A model generated the notes under the pieces. It saw nothing but the letters and a program-made list of their open reading frames with translations. It was not told the DNA's origin and ran no database searches. Below are positions 24,101 to 36,144 of a stretch of DNA of 64,000 nucleotides, in pieces (the first letter of the stretch is position 1; each line of letters opens with the position of its first letter). The translations under genes were made by a program, and so were the position numbers. The stretch is from Acanthaster planci (Eukaryota; Echinodermata; Asteroidea; Valvatida; Acanthasteridae). The stretch covers positions 985,871-1,049,870 of the forward strand of contig NW_019091363.1 in assembly GCF_001949145.1 (NCBI RefSeq). The letters run 5' to 3'.

Positions 24101-27100
24101 ATTAAGAAATTCTGTCTTAAACAAGAACAAGGCTCCACCGATAACATCATTTGAAGTTAGAATTTTAGCCAGATGCATTACAGTTTTATGTTCACAGTTA
24201 ATTGTCAGTTTATGCTCACCCTAAATATTTGATGCAGTCCTCTGGTTTTATGTTTAATTTGGTGTTGAAGACCTGAGCATAGTCCTGTGAAAATAAAAAC
24301 ATGGCATAAGTCATTAACTCTTGAGAAAAAGCATGTATAGCATTTATTCACCAAGTAAATTATATTTCCACAAGCCATACATTATTACATCTAGTTGTTT
24401 GCAATTTTTCACAATGCACGTAAATGCTGAACTCGGAATGCCACAATTGTCATCTGCAACCCTGCCTTAATCTTTTGCTGAATACAGCACCCCTGATTTA
24501 ACATTGGCAGCTTGTATACTCTACTGCAGAGTGTAGAAAATCACTTTTTTTAAAACCATAAACCAAGTTTTATACATAGGAACATGTCATTTACTGCTAG
24601 AGTTATCTTTGTTCATTTTATTGCACAAAAGTCAGACAATGTACTGTTGCTATCAGCAAATCAAATAACTGCCAGATTTTGCTAGAAAAGTTCCCCCCTC
24701 CCTGAACTACAACAGCAATCCCAGTCAAGCCTGACATCAAGAACTGTACAAAGCAGCCTCACCTCAGAATGTAGACAGAACATTTCCACTTTGTTCTTGG
24801 TCATTACGGTGCTGGTTCTCTTGCTTCCACGGATTAAATCATTCTCCTGCAAAGCAAGACGGTTATCATTTGATCATTTGAAGCCATATTGCCTTGAAAC
24901 AAAACACTGTGAACTAAGCTTCACAGCTTGGAATGTTCACCCGAGAGTGCAAGGTTTCATTAATCATAAAATGCATGACTTTGAATCGTATGTATTTCAA
25001 GTTAAAAAATACTTACTCCAAACTTGTCCCCTTTCTTCAGCAAATATGTCTGTCCAGCTAAGGTTTCTGTCACTTTTGAAAGAAAAATATGGAAACATTT
25101 ATAAATGCACTTTTTATTATCTATTCAAAACTGTAACTTAACCCTCTTACCGATGGAGCTTTAAAAAAATGTAAGGAAAGGGTGTAACTCAAGGAAGATT
25201 CCTTGTGTAAACAACTGATAAATTCCAACCATAATAACCATGGCCCTTTCTTAAAATCTTAGCATCACTGGAAAAAGGTTTACTTAGAACTGTGGCGAAG
25301 ACAAGGTTACAGTAGCAACTGTATCAGCATGCCCTTCATGGGCTTAGCTTAGCCCAAGTTTGGAATCTGATAAAGACATTCAAAGTGTCTTCCCACTTGC
25401 ATTGGCCCCAAATAACTTAACAGGTGTCTGGATCTTACAATTTCCAGACAGGACAACGTAGAGTCCCTCTGCCTCCTGTCCCTCCTTGATGACGACACGG
25501 TTGGGTCCATACCTGTAGACAAAACAGGCACATTGACATTTGGAATCATGAATTATATTCCACAAATACTGTTGTGTCAACTTCTTATCTTCAAGTAAGA
25601 TCTCAAAATCCCAAAGTAGCCTCTCGATTCCTGAAGGAGACACATTGGTGCAGGAAGCAAGGCTTGTTTATGAGCTGGTGTGGCCAGTATAACGCAATAT
25701 TATGCAAAGCTACAGCTTTTCTTGAAATCTACATTTTGAACGGCAATTTCTTGATGAAGTTAATTCACCATGCGGCACCCTTTTCGCATCCTTATTTACT
25801 TTCACCTGAAATGATAACAGAAAATATATTCTTTTGCCACTTACTCATCATACCACGCGTATTCGCACATTTTCTTCTGGACTTCAGGGGGATATTTGGC
25901 AAACTCTTCCACATGTTGCATGCTCCTTACAATCTGCAATGGAAAATTACCAAAGCACCCTTGAATTAAAAGGATGTATCCATGACAGGTTGAAGTACGC
26001 ATCAAGGACACTGTAAGAAATTGTTGGAGCTGTACAGCATTTTAAAACATCTACAGAACATTATGAGGATGACAACCATATCAGTAATCCTTCGGATGAC
26101 CTGTCTTCAGAGATGAAAGGAATCAATCTGGGCAAAGGAGGGCCTGGTGCTCTGGACTGAAAGAATATTTTTCCATTAAGAAAGATTCTGTAGGTCACTC
26201 CTGTCAGTTTGCTGCAACTTTTCCTTTTATTTTAAATGCAGTTCCCATCAGTTTTCTTCATTCAATGGAAACTTCATATTCCGAACTAGAATCCTGTTAA
26301 TGTAATTTGCAGATATCTTTTTATGATTTGTTTTCACTGGATGGTTACTATTTTTTCTACTTGCATTTTCAATCTGTTCCTGTGTCCTTTCCTCCTCTGG
26401 CACCCTCAACAGCTCCTTGATTCTCTTGGGGATTCCCTCCTGTTCAAATTTTTGGACAAGTGTTTGGACAAGTTTTGTTAAGCCTGTTGTTTTCAAGGGA
26501 GAGGGTACATTTTCATGTAAAGAAAAGAAATGGTTGCACATGCACAAGAAACGTGCAACAGAGAAACTTCAGCAAACATGCAGCCGAACTTTAGTGGAGT
26601 TTAGAAAATGCTCAAATACATATCAAGAAACCCTCATCACCATTATGACTTTTTTCCCTCATCAACAACATGTTTTCTCTTGAAAAGCTATAGATGCATT
26701 ATGCCTCCACAACTAGGATTTAAAAAAAAATAATAAATCTGGCAAACAAACCCCTCTCTTTGAGAATCGTTGGAACTCTGAAGCATCAAAGGTCATGTCT
26801 GGGTAGGCTGAGCTGATGATGCCTCGGGGTAGTGAGCCATCATTCCCTGTTCGACGAGCCTCCGCTTCTGCCTGGCTCATGATGTTCTGAACTACCTCCA
26901 GTAGACTACCTTTTAAGGCCTTTTCGGATGCAGCTCTGTGGAGTAAAGGATGGGATACTGTCTCCAAAAACACAAGACACAGAGCTTAAAGAATTTTAAG
27001 TTCCTCAAAGTTTTGTCAACTGCAAAACTTTACAGATCAAATAGGAAAACTAAGAACAAGGCCAATTTTAAATACTTAAGAATTGTTAATGCCTCTTATC

Positions 27101-29635
27101 AAATCTAGACAAACCCACCCAGTGACAAGTCACTATTGCACGAACATCACATAAACTTTGGCCGGGAACTCGTTTCAGCTTAGCAAATTTTCCCAGCAAG
27201 TATGACTAACATTCTCAACATCTCCGCAGGGGTAAAATAATTTCTATTTGCCAGTCTTTCCAATTTTGCCCTCCTCGACTTTCCTTGATTTTTCTCTTTA
27301 TTTCCACCTTAAGCAGTCCAATCTTTTCATTTGCTTCTTTATATCTCTGTCACCAACATCTTTGCAGCCTATATATGGCCCTTCAGAATCCCCCTTTCTA
27401 AGCCTTTTGTGATGACAAGCCATAGTTGTGCTTTATTGTATCACAGAGGCTGTCGGTCCTCAGTAATCGGATTGGATGAAGGAGGATTAACGGACCATTT
27501 GCAAACATGCAATAAAGCATGTCTGTATATGTTGGGACATACTTCTTAGCTCATTATAGATCCAAATAAAAAGCTTACTTGAAGTACTTCAACCCCTGGA
27601 GGGGTTAGAATCTCCTTCTCCCTAGTGTAAATAGATGCAGAAATCGACTGGAAAGGGATTTGAACCCCTACCATACACAGCACAATTCCAGTGATGACTG
27701 AGCATTCTAGTTGTATGTTTGCAGTGTACCGATTTATCATTGTGGTCCAAGGGGTACTAAACATGGCTTCATATGCCACAAGTGAACCTATTTAGGCCCC
27801 CTATTGTCAAGCACTGAGAATATGTAACTAACTAGAATACTGTGTCAGATTATCACTAGAAATCATGCTCTATTCAATAATGTAATACAGGCCTTTTATA
27901 ATAGTGCGCCTCCAAAAATTTGCAAAGCGTCGACCAATCACAGTGCAAGAAATCTGACGACCAAATGCACGTTTGGAAAGGGTCGTCAGATTTCACACAC
28001 TGTGATTGGTCAAAGCGTTGGAAACTCATGAAGGCGCACCACTGTGAGTCACCCGTATTCAACAATTGGCATAACTGGGGGAGGGGCAGGTCCCTTCCCC
28101 TCCCCTGTCCACATCCCCAGAAATGTCCCTCTCAGAAATTGAAAAAGAAGCAAAAACAAAACAACTGTCTTTAAAAAAAAAGAAATATTTTATGAGCATT
28201 ATAATGTGGGGTACAAATAATGTCTTTTGTTAATAAATATTATTCTTCGTTTTTCATTACATGAAATATTCTTCCATTATGTACTTACCTCATGTAGCTG
28301 ATGCAAGCCATGCATAGCCACCGAACGGCATTGGCCTTCAATTTGAAGCGTTGGTAGGGCTGTTAAGTGGCGAGAAATACGTTGAAATATATTTAAGTTG
28401 AAAGTGAAATTCTTCATCAAACATCAAATGTCTGTGTAAACTGCAGTTCTTAACCTGGAGAGAAGACTGTAATATCTTAACTGGTATTTGGAGTCACGAT
28501 TTGGCACGGCCCTTGCCAGCTGGTTACCTAATTTTTCTTCCGAAAATATTCTTCCTTGCCGAAATAGCCTGGGTTGAAATCTTTAGATTCACTGCAGAAA
28601 AGTTCCTTTACCTTTATAGTAAAGCTACAAGATGACAGACTGTTATTTAATTTGCTGTGAGTCTTACAGGCGAGCTACGCTCTGAAACTCTTGGAATTGT
28701 CTTCAACTTCTTTCTCTTGTCTTGTCATTGTTGACAATGATCAATGACGAGGTTTTTTCCCCACAGTTAAAGACTGATTAATTCCCAAAGTTTCATTTGA
28801 CTCACTGTGGGTCCAGCCGGTTTCTCTGGCTTGAGTAAATCCTCCTGGATTAACGCTGTCGTCCTCCGACGGCCCATGCCGGGTCTACTACCGGCTGACG
28901 ATCCCCCATGCTTGCGGTCATATTGAGACACGACAGCTACCCTCCTGCACGCAACCACACAATTATCAGTGTTTTTATTTTTCTGAGAAGAAAAGTCAGA
29001 AAATAGTGCATGCGTTTTGGTTTTCCTGAGAGAGAGATACATTGCATGGTCACTTATAATCATTCAAGACACTGATGGTTGAGATATTTTCTCTCTCTAG
29101 CCTTACTTTAGTGTTCATTATGGCAGTCCCACCTTGGCCTGAAAATTTACAACCTTTTGAGACATAGCACCCAAAAATGTAGGGATTTTCTTGCGTTTCA
29201 ATGTGAAAAGGAAGAATATGAAAAAATCATGATGTACACACGTGCCGATGTCATGCATCCTACAAAAAGAACAACTTTGGGAAAGTTGCTTCTTTTGGGG
29301 GGATGTGTTGATCTCTTTAAACCAAAACCGGCCCGGACGTTTTTCCTGCACTTTCCAGACCTATTTTGGCTAGTAACCTGGTATAGATCTGGGCCTCGGT
29401 GTAGCAGATGTGCATCATGAAACCATTCCATTAGTACATCTAGACAGACATTTACAATGAGCCTTCAACCATGAAGGAATAAAACATACGATCATCAGTC
29501 CTGTCATTGCAGTGCGACTATTAAAAAGTAAAAATGATTGCGAACCCAGGAGCAGGTGTCAACTTCGGAGTCTTAATTTCAACAGGTCTTGGTACTTGAG
29601 CTCTGTTGTACACTAGATTCAAGTACTTACTCCAT
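18115..29635 (-). CDS. CNBD2: Gene A: CNBD2-like double cNMP-binding-domain protein (diverged)
   Basis: Eighteen exons in transcript order (- strand): 29635-29631, 28944-28806, 28359-28289, 26935-26752, 26439-26365, 25933-25845, 25512-25439, 25072-25017, 24846-24763, 24284-24220, 24077-23997, 23325-23265, 22666-22459, 21673-21546, 20611-20498, 19956-19927, 19081-18992, 18237-18115. They total 1677 nt (558 aa) with consistent phases. Visible parts: helix PYQRFKLKANAVRWLCM (residues 48-70), first cNMP barrel about 165-260 (RVVIKEGQEAEGLYVVLSGN, then FGENDL...KRTSTV), second barrel from NYRPGQVIVPDSN, a Lys/Ser-rich insertion, and a C-terminal GAEAIRINKTFF segment. The cassette keeps Glu and one Arg but lacks the usual A-L and A-T residues, so cyclic-nucleotide binding is doubtful. 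CNBD2 is a testis-linked cAMP-binding protein in mammals; this role is not shown here. The ATGGA start exon is an inference (good context AAAATGG, donor gtaagt). An alternative first exon lies at 35276-35035. The donors at 26752 (weak) and 26365 (GC) are non-standard. Confidence 0.82.
18268..18301. repeat. Short tandem duplication
   Basis: The unit TCTATTGTAAGTTAG occurs twice head to tail in the last intron of gene A. It shows local slippage only. Confidence 0.7.
26359..26364 (-). promoter_or_regulatory. GC splice donor (GC-AG intron) in gene A
   Basis: On the - strand the exon ends ...ATTGAAAAT and continues gcaagt, the consensus for the minor GC-AG intron class. Splicing here gives an exon of exactly 75 nt in phase 0, the same length as the paralogous exons in B (40913-40987) and C (55028-54954), and joins RTQEQIEN to IVRSMQHVEEF in full alignment. 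The nearby GT sites give a wrong phase or extra residues. Confidence 0.7.
27888..28055. mobile_element. MITE family 2, copy 2 (168-bp foldback)
   Basis: This copy starts CAGGCCTTTTATAATAGTGC and ends GCACCACTGTGAGTCACCCG. It contains long complementary inner arms (ACCAATCACAGTG / CACTGTGATTGGT and AAATCTGACGACC / GGTCGTCAGATTT). It is related to the copy at 5382-5551 and sits in a gene A intron. Non-coding. Confidence 0.8.
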
Positions 29636-32600
29636 TTTGCCCTATTTCTCCGTATAGTCACGCGTTCATCATGCTTAGGTTACTGTAAGGATCAGGCATC
29701 ACCTCAAACCGATGCATGCTGGCCGTACATAATTGAATAAACTTCTATTCCTTTTTTAATGTTGAAGAAATTGGCAAAACTCCTGGCCCGCCGCGTCCGA
29801 CCCAATTCAACAGCAGTAATGCGGTCAAAACACTCCGCACTCAGTAGATTTACTAGATCCCCTGCAGGCGACAGAGGTTAAAGTTGTGGGTTGAGGGCCC
29901 CTGCAGAAAGGTTTCCGCATGATTTGACTGAACAGACAGCCGTGTGGACATAAATTCCCCCAATGAAAGACCCTAAGATGAGGTCTTGTTGCTGTCCCTG
30001 ATCCACTTCTTGGGGCGCATGAAAGGATAATAGAAGCCACAAAGAGGCTTAGGACACCAAGGCAACTTAACGCACAAAGATTGGTTGATTGCTAAATCAA
30101 CGGAACATAAGAAGCCATCATCATTGCTCGGTTAAGGTTTTATCACCAGATATTCATCTCAGAAAAACAGTAGACTATGACGTTGTAAATGTTTCCAGCT
30201 TTGCAATAGTACGTTAGTGCCTACTCTTCCGTTTAACCATCTGATAGCCATGTGTTAGCGACACTCTTTATAGCAATTGTATAACTCTATTAAGTGTACA
30301 ATAATCGCAACATTACGAGACTTTCAAACTTTCTTGACTGACTAACCATGTAAAATAAGCTCGGACAGAGATAATCCTGATTAGATAAAGGAATCCAGTG
30401 GTTTCCAAGAATGTCTCTAAATGCACATTTCATGAGCATGACAGAACGTTCCATTTTACTCCTTTTGTTGTCCAGTGCCTTCGAAACATTTTTTTGCTTG
30501 AGTGACAGTCGAATTCTTGTCTGAGGCGACTGATTCATTTCCATTTAGACAGGAAATTTCGACCGTTTTACTCATTTTTTTTTTACAAATTAAGTCAATC
30601 TTTGGTGTAAAACAGGCCAAGAACGATAACCTCAAGCCTGAAAGTTTGGTATCAATAACTTATTCAAACACAGTGCGATCGGTGTTTTTTCTAAACAAAA
30701 TGAATGCTGAGATGAGATTACCTGTTTCTGAGACGATCGGAAACAACTGGTTTATCTTCCATATTTCAGACTGTCAAAAGATGACTTGAAGACTCAGCAT
30801 AACTTATACTTCAGAGAGAACTGGACACCGCCAACACGAACACAAGACCGAGCGACTACTTTCCAACATGTCGACAACCCACTATCATACATAAAACTGT
30901 TCCTAAGAAACTGGAGCTGTACGCAAAGTCAATGTATATGTATACTGTATGTTCAAAATATTGATCTTAAAGAGGGCCTTTCCGTATACTTCAGTGTTCA
31001 ATATGCTAATGGTTCGTGGCCGGGTTTGGCTTTATGCGAGCTGTTCGAATCGATCTCAGCGTCTAGGAGACTTGAAAATCTAATGAGAATCTCTGTGGGG
31101 TAATTTCTCAGACAGTGGTTTGATGGGGGGGGGGTCACCTCAGCTGCAGATATTACCAAAAGGGGGAAATGATTACACACGTAGATGGTGAAAGTTTTTT
31201 CTTATTTAAGGTCGAGCATGACGTAGATTAATTAAACTATAGCTTTGTGGCTCTGATGAGAATAGCAAGTACCAGTTTCTCATCTAACCATCTGTCCACC
31301 TGTCCTGAGGACAGGCTAAAAACGATTTGGGATTTTTTTTTTTCACGTATACACTTTACTACCCCCATTGTTGTAGCATAAATCTTACTAAAACACTGGT
31401 TAAAAAAATGTTGTTATGCGTCTGTCCCAAATAAAGGGATACAAAGGGATAAAATACAATGGGAATGTGCTTCAGACAGCAACCACGGGTACCAGTTTCC
31501 AAAAAGTCAGTTGGAGAGAGGACAGGGAGTTTTTAAAGTGTGGCTGCGATTGATTCGTCTTAGACACGAATGTTTCTGGACCTTTGTATTCTTCTTCGAT
31601 GTATGAGAACTCTTTTACGTTCCTATTTTGGTGAAATGCAATGCAAAGTACACCTTTTTTACACTTAAATTGTCCGTGCTTATCTGAACAATTGAGGGCA
31701 CTGTTGCTGTGATGTCATCTAGGGAAGATACAGTTCAGTGCCTAGGTTTTTCTGCTCAAATTGTTAACCCAGAATTTACCCAATGAAACCCTTTTCATGA
31801 GAAAGGGATAGATGCATGCTTGTTGCTATGCGCATGAACAACAATGAATAAGTAAAGAAGCATTTAGTCAAGCAAAATCAATAAAAATGTAGGACTTTTG
31901 TGTGTACAAACCAATGTAATATTGAGGCCAGTGGGATGACATCACAGTTTTGCTCATGAATATGGAAATACTCATTAGCATAAAACCTAAAGGGCAGTAA
32001 AATACCCTTTGAAATGGTGAAACTAAAGTTGAAAATACGGGTAACTCAGACGCAGAGGTGCATTTTGAAGGTCTGTATTGAAACAATTTGATCGTAACAA
32101 CCCCTTTAATGATCTCTGATGGGAACAGGCAGGCAGATATTTCAATCCTAATGAAACCTAGTGGGTCAGTGATTGTATCATTTGCAACTGGACATTACCT
32201 GTATTAAGTTGGCTTGGAAAGCTCTGCCGTTTTTGTGTCCTCCAAAGGACCTTGTCATGAAAAATTCCCACAGAAAAATATGAATACAACTGGAATACCA
32301 TTTAGTAGAAGATTACGCCCCAGTGCGTTTTGGACCACAACTATTTCTTCATTGTACTTTCGTCAGTAAACCGTGACAAGAGAAAAAACACGTCAGTCAA
32401 CACAATTTTGAAAATAAATTGACACCAAGGCCACCAGCGTATAGTGAGTGGTCCGAATTTCATTGTGATAAACACACGTAGGCAGTCGACCTTGTATTGT
32501 TGAAATCAAGCGTTACGGTTGCCAAGGTTGAGGTGGCGAATTTACCTGAACTTGGTGCGTCAAAAGTTCAGTGTTTGACCTCGAAATCGCAGAATTAAAT

Positions 32601-33223
32601 CATTAAATCCATCAGGCCCGTGGTTATATGCAGTGACTGCAGCGTTTTCTGTTTAATGATTTCCACCTGCCTGCCCTCAATGGAACGTGTTGGAATTCGA
32701 GCGAAAGTATTGCGTTCAGATGCACTCGCAGAATTTGACGATGCAGCTGATAACACTCAGGCTGCAACCATAAATGTTTACCATGACTAGGCATGAGTTT
32801 CAACGTTCAAAGTTTCCACAACTCGAACGTTTGACGTTTTTAAGGCCTAAAACGTACACGTCTCTGACAAAAAGAAAACGGTAGTCGTAACTGCACAAAC
32901 AGTTGAATATTGCGATCACAGAATTGTGGAAATTCTTCAAAATCACTGCCTCAGCTACAGAGCTAGTAGCCGGTGTACTTTCAGTTGGGAAAAGAGCCCC
33001 GCCGGACTGGATTTCGAAGGAGGACTTTTGCCGAGTATTCTCAGTTCCTCTTTGATCAAAAATCAGTGCTGCCTACATTGAAGGTCGGCTCTGATCCTGC
33101 TTATAAGAGTAAATCAAGCTGAAGGTAGCATCGTTGTCTCACATAACGTTTAATCGAAATCATAAAGAACTAATGAGTATGAGGAGAGATATAGGCCTAC
33201 AGAGAACGGTCACCTAGGAGATA
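29636..33223. other. Region between the gene A proximal start and the first B-side exon candidate
   Basis: No confident exon was found. It holds a dispersed repeat fragment at about 31930-31995. If gene A starts at 35276, this is part of its first intron; if it starts at 29635, this is the A/B divergent promoter region. Small open frames (for example on the - strand at 30290-30544) have no family features. Confidence 0.5.
31930..31995. repeat. Dispersed repeat fragment (copy 2)
   Basis: It shares TGACATCACAGTTTTGCTCA and CTCATTAGCATAAA, at matching spacing, with the segment at about 3119-3185. Same orientation. Confidence 0.6.
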
Positions 33224-33489
33224 ATGACATCAGACAACCTATGCACAATGCAAAGATGCACGATGATACTGCCAGGCTTAATCCCCACCGACCGGGACTG
33301 CCAAGAGAGTAAGGACCACCCGCGGCCGCCAGCCACCGTATCGGAACTCTGGGCTGACGCAGAGGATGAGTTCGCGGACGTCTGCTTCCGCTTTGGTCTG
33401 CTCTCTGCAGAGAAAGACTCCTTCGTGAGGGACTTACATCCATCGAGATCACCCGGATATCAAGACAGAGGATGCACTCACACGAAAAG
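33224..33489 (+). CDS. Candidate alternative first coding exon of gene B
   Basis: An 88-codon open frame starts ATG (A at -3), is GC-rich relative to its surroundings and ends at the good donor AAAAG|gtgaga in phase 2, the phase required by gene B exon 38885-39059. It encodes an acidic stretch, SELWADAEDEFADVCFRFGL, with no recognised domain. It competes with candidates at 36086 and 38317. It could also be an upstream exon spliced to 38304 or an unrelated exon. Confidence 0.4.
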
Positions 33490-35034
33490 GTGAGATTTGG
33501 GGGTAAGGATCATCTTGGGAAAAAGGGTAGATTCCTTGCTATATGATTGGCTGTATCCAAACCCTGAACTTGTCGATTCTGCGTCACTGAAAATTAATTG
33601 ATACCAATCTAGTACCTTTCAAATTGGGGACTAGACTGCCGTCGTTGATTCGCACGGTTCGCCGTTACAGTAATTACGAGCCTAATCACACATATAAACA
33701 ATTTAACCATTTTTAACAACCTTACGATCGCTAGCCGATGATACTCCTTTCAGATATGCAACATAACAACATCATAGAGCAAGAAATCATGAGATTGTTT
33801 CTTGCTCATTGACTGTATATAAAACAGTCGACAAAATCGCCCCTAACGTCACAGCGAACAACCATTAAAAAAGTACGAGACAAATCAACCGACTGCGACA
33901 CATTGAAACGAAATTATATCAAACACAAAACTCGATCAGTTCCTGACATGCAACAAATCAATCACAATTAACTTGGCACTTTACCTGTTCAAATACTTGA
34001 GCTGCTCCCGAACATTTGCCATATCTTGCCGGCGCAACAAAACCAAGTCTTCTTCGATCTTCTCAATAGAGAACATTCAGAGTCATAGTTTCCTCGCCTA
34101 TTCGCCTGTCTTCTCAGAAAGTTGTCCGCAGCTGAGTCAGTCTCAACATCCTTGAAAGGTTATTCATGCAGTCTTGTGGCTTCTGTGACCCTTTCATTAC
34201 AGGGAAAGGCACGCTAACGCGCGGCGCTCTGGTAACAGCGAACAAGCCCCAAGGACTTGACATTGGCAACAAGTGTTGACGGTTACAGGCAGTTGAACGT
34301 GATCCTGCATTGTTTAGGCCGTGTGAAGGTTACCATTTACGACGCTTTGTTTGTTCATTTCAGCCCATGTATCTGTGTGTCTATTCATAGTAATCTTAAT
34401 CGAGTCAAAGGCTGGTTTCAAGGGTCCTTCCCAAAATGTCATATACAAAATTGCGAGGAAAAAAATAAAGCAATAAAAGTGACAAGCGGATCCGGGAGAA
34501 AAATTTACGATTGGTAATTTTTGCAAAGCAATGGTAAAGGCCTTTCGACAAATTCTCCATTCCCCTACTGATATCTGAGGCATGATACATGAGACGAAAA
34601 GGCAATCTATTCAGTTCTCCAAGTTCTTTCACTTTTTTAACATAGCGCCCTCTGCTGATTTCAAGACGCTTGATACTTTCAGCACGGTCAGTGATGCACG
34701 TTTTCCGCGAGCTGTTATCGGGATATGTCATCCATCCAATTTTAACATACGTGTACATGTAATTTGGTGGGGTCTATCTTTTTTCAGAAGAAAAAAATAG
34801 ACCTATAGTGGAATTAAGTAAACCTATTGTAACTTTACAGACGATACCAACTTCAATATTTTTGTTGTACCGCTGAGTGCAGTGAAAAAAATGGGAGAGG
34901 TGTTTAGCTTTTGAGGAAGCTTGAAGTCATAATTCTTGAATGGAAACAATGTAAATGAACAGGGTAATTCATGTCTTTCACAGAGCTGTGTATGTAGCAA
35001 CTTTAAGGGCGTATACATGTACTTATATACGTAC

Positions 35035-35276
35035 CTAGGTACGGTGCTGTAACGACGCCCTGCTGAATCCTTCAATTGTGAGGAATCCTCCCGAATCGAC
35101 GTCAGGGTATTGGTGCGCACTATCCCACGGCAAAGAGCGGTGCGATGAGGCGACCCTTGGTCGGGCCTATCGCGGTCTTGTCCGGTGTTGTTTTGGCCAG
35201 TTACACCAGCGAAGGCTGCACCTACGGATTGCGACCGAGGCCGATGAAGCACGGAATTCTTTGCAAGGGGTTCCAT
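35035..35276 (-). CDS. Candidate distal first coding exon of gene A
   Basis: On the - strand an 80-codon frame starts ATGGAACCC with good context (ACAATGG) and ends at donor CCTAG|gtacgt in phase 2, exactly the phase needed to join gene A exon 28944-28806. It encodes a disordered, Ser/Arg/Gln-rich N-terminus (HRPRSQSVGAAF, then LTSIREDSSQLKD) and has higher GC than flanking DNA. Using it would give gene A 637 residues, close to gene B, but would place it beyond B's candidate exon at 33224-33489, making the 5' ends interlock. The alternative is an independent - strand transcript. Confidence 0.42.
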
Positions 35277-36085
35277 TGTAGCTTGTATCGTAGTCCTGTA
35301 GAAGAGAAATACTTTCACAGTTTTGTCTGGGAGTTTTGATTCAAAGTGGTTGTTCCACTGCTAAGTCTTGAAAGTCCGTTGAACTTGAGGGTGCAGAGAG
35401 CACATACTGCCGGTATGTGATTGAAGTTTATCTGTCGAAATTAGGAGACATTTCCAGCTTCGCGTGAAACACACCAAACTTTAAATAATGTAAAAATCAT
35501 GCAGTAACTTTGAAACTGCCATCTTTCTTACCAATTAAGACTTCACATCAAATAGGAGCAAAATTTAGATCACCAAACTGACAAGCACTTCGTTACATCT
35601 CTTGCGGAGACAGAACATCCATGAGACAAATTGCAAATCCTTTAAAGTCCTCATCGTCAAGACAGTGTTAAGCACCGATGTTTCATTCATTGGTCGTGAT
35701 GTAACTGTTTCCTGTGATGAGACGACTTAATTGGCCCGAACGAATAATTACGGTCCTTGAATCATGCTAATGTTAAGATCGAGGATTGTCTGTCTGTTGT
35801 GGGAACTGTTTGCCTGAATAAGAACGCGGAGACTTAACTGTCCAGAGGAGACGGTCAAGTTAGGTAGTGACCTAGCAGCTCAATCAGACAGTCTGATCAT
35901 GCCTTCCTCCGTGGTCTGATTCAATTGAATCGGCCTGCTCCATGTTCTCCATTACATTCAAACTTCTTCATAATGTTAAGCTGCTCACTGCATGCGACTG
36001 CTCGGCAGGTTCCGGCACACAACATTGAACAAACCCGCTGAGGGAAGAATTCGCTGAAACTGGGCTCTGTCACACCTGAAAGAAG

Positions 36086-36144
36086 ATGGCAAAATATGAC
36101 ATCCATGCTTGCGGATCTCGCGGACGTCTTGAACGATCTGAAAG
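36086..36144 (+). CDS. Candidate alternative first coding exon of gene B (short)
   Basis: ATG in good context (AAGATGG) opens MAKYDIHACGSRGRLERSE and ends at AAAG|gtagag in phase 2, compatible with exon 38885-39059. It lies about 810 bp from the candidate gene A start at 35276 on the opposite strand, an arrangement typical of a bidirectional promoter. Only 19 codons, so the match could be chance. Confidence 0.25.
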
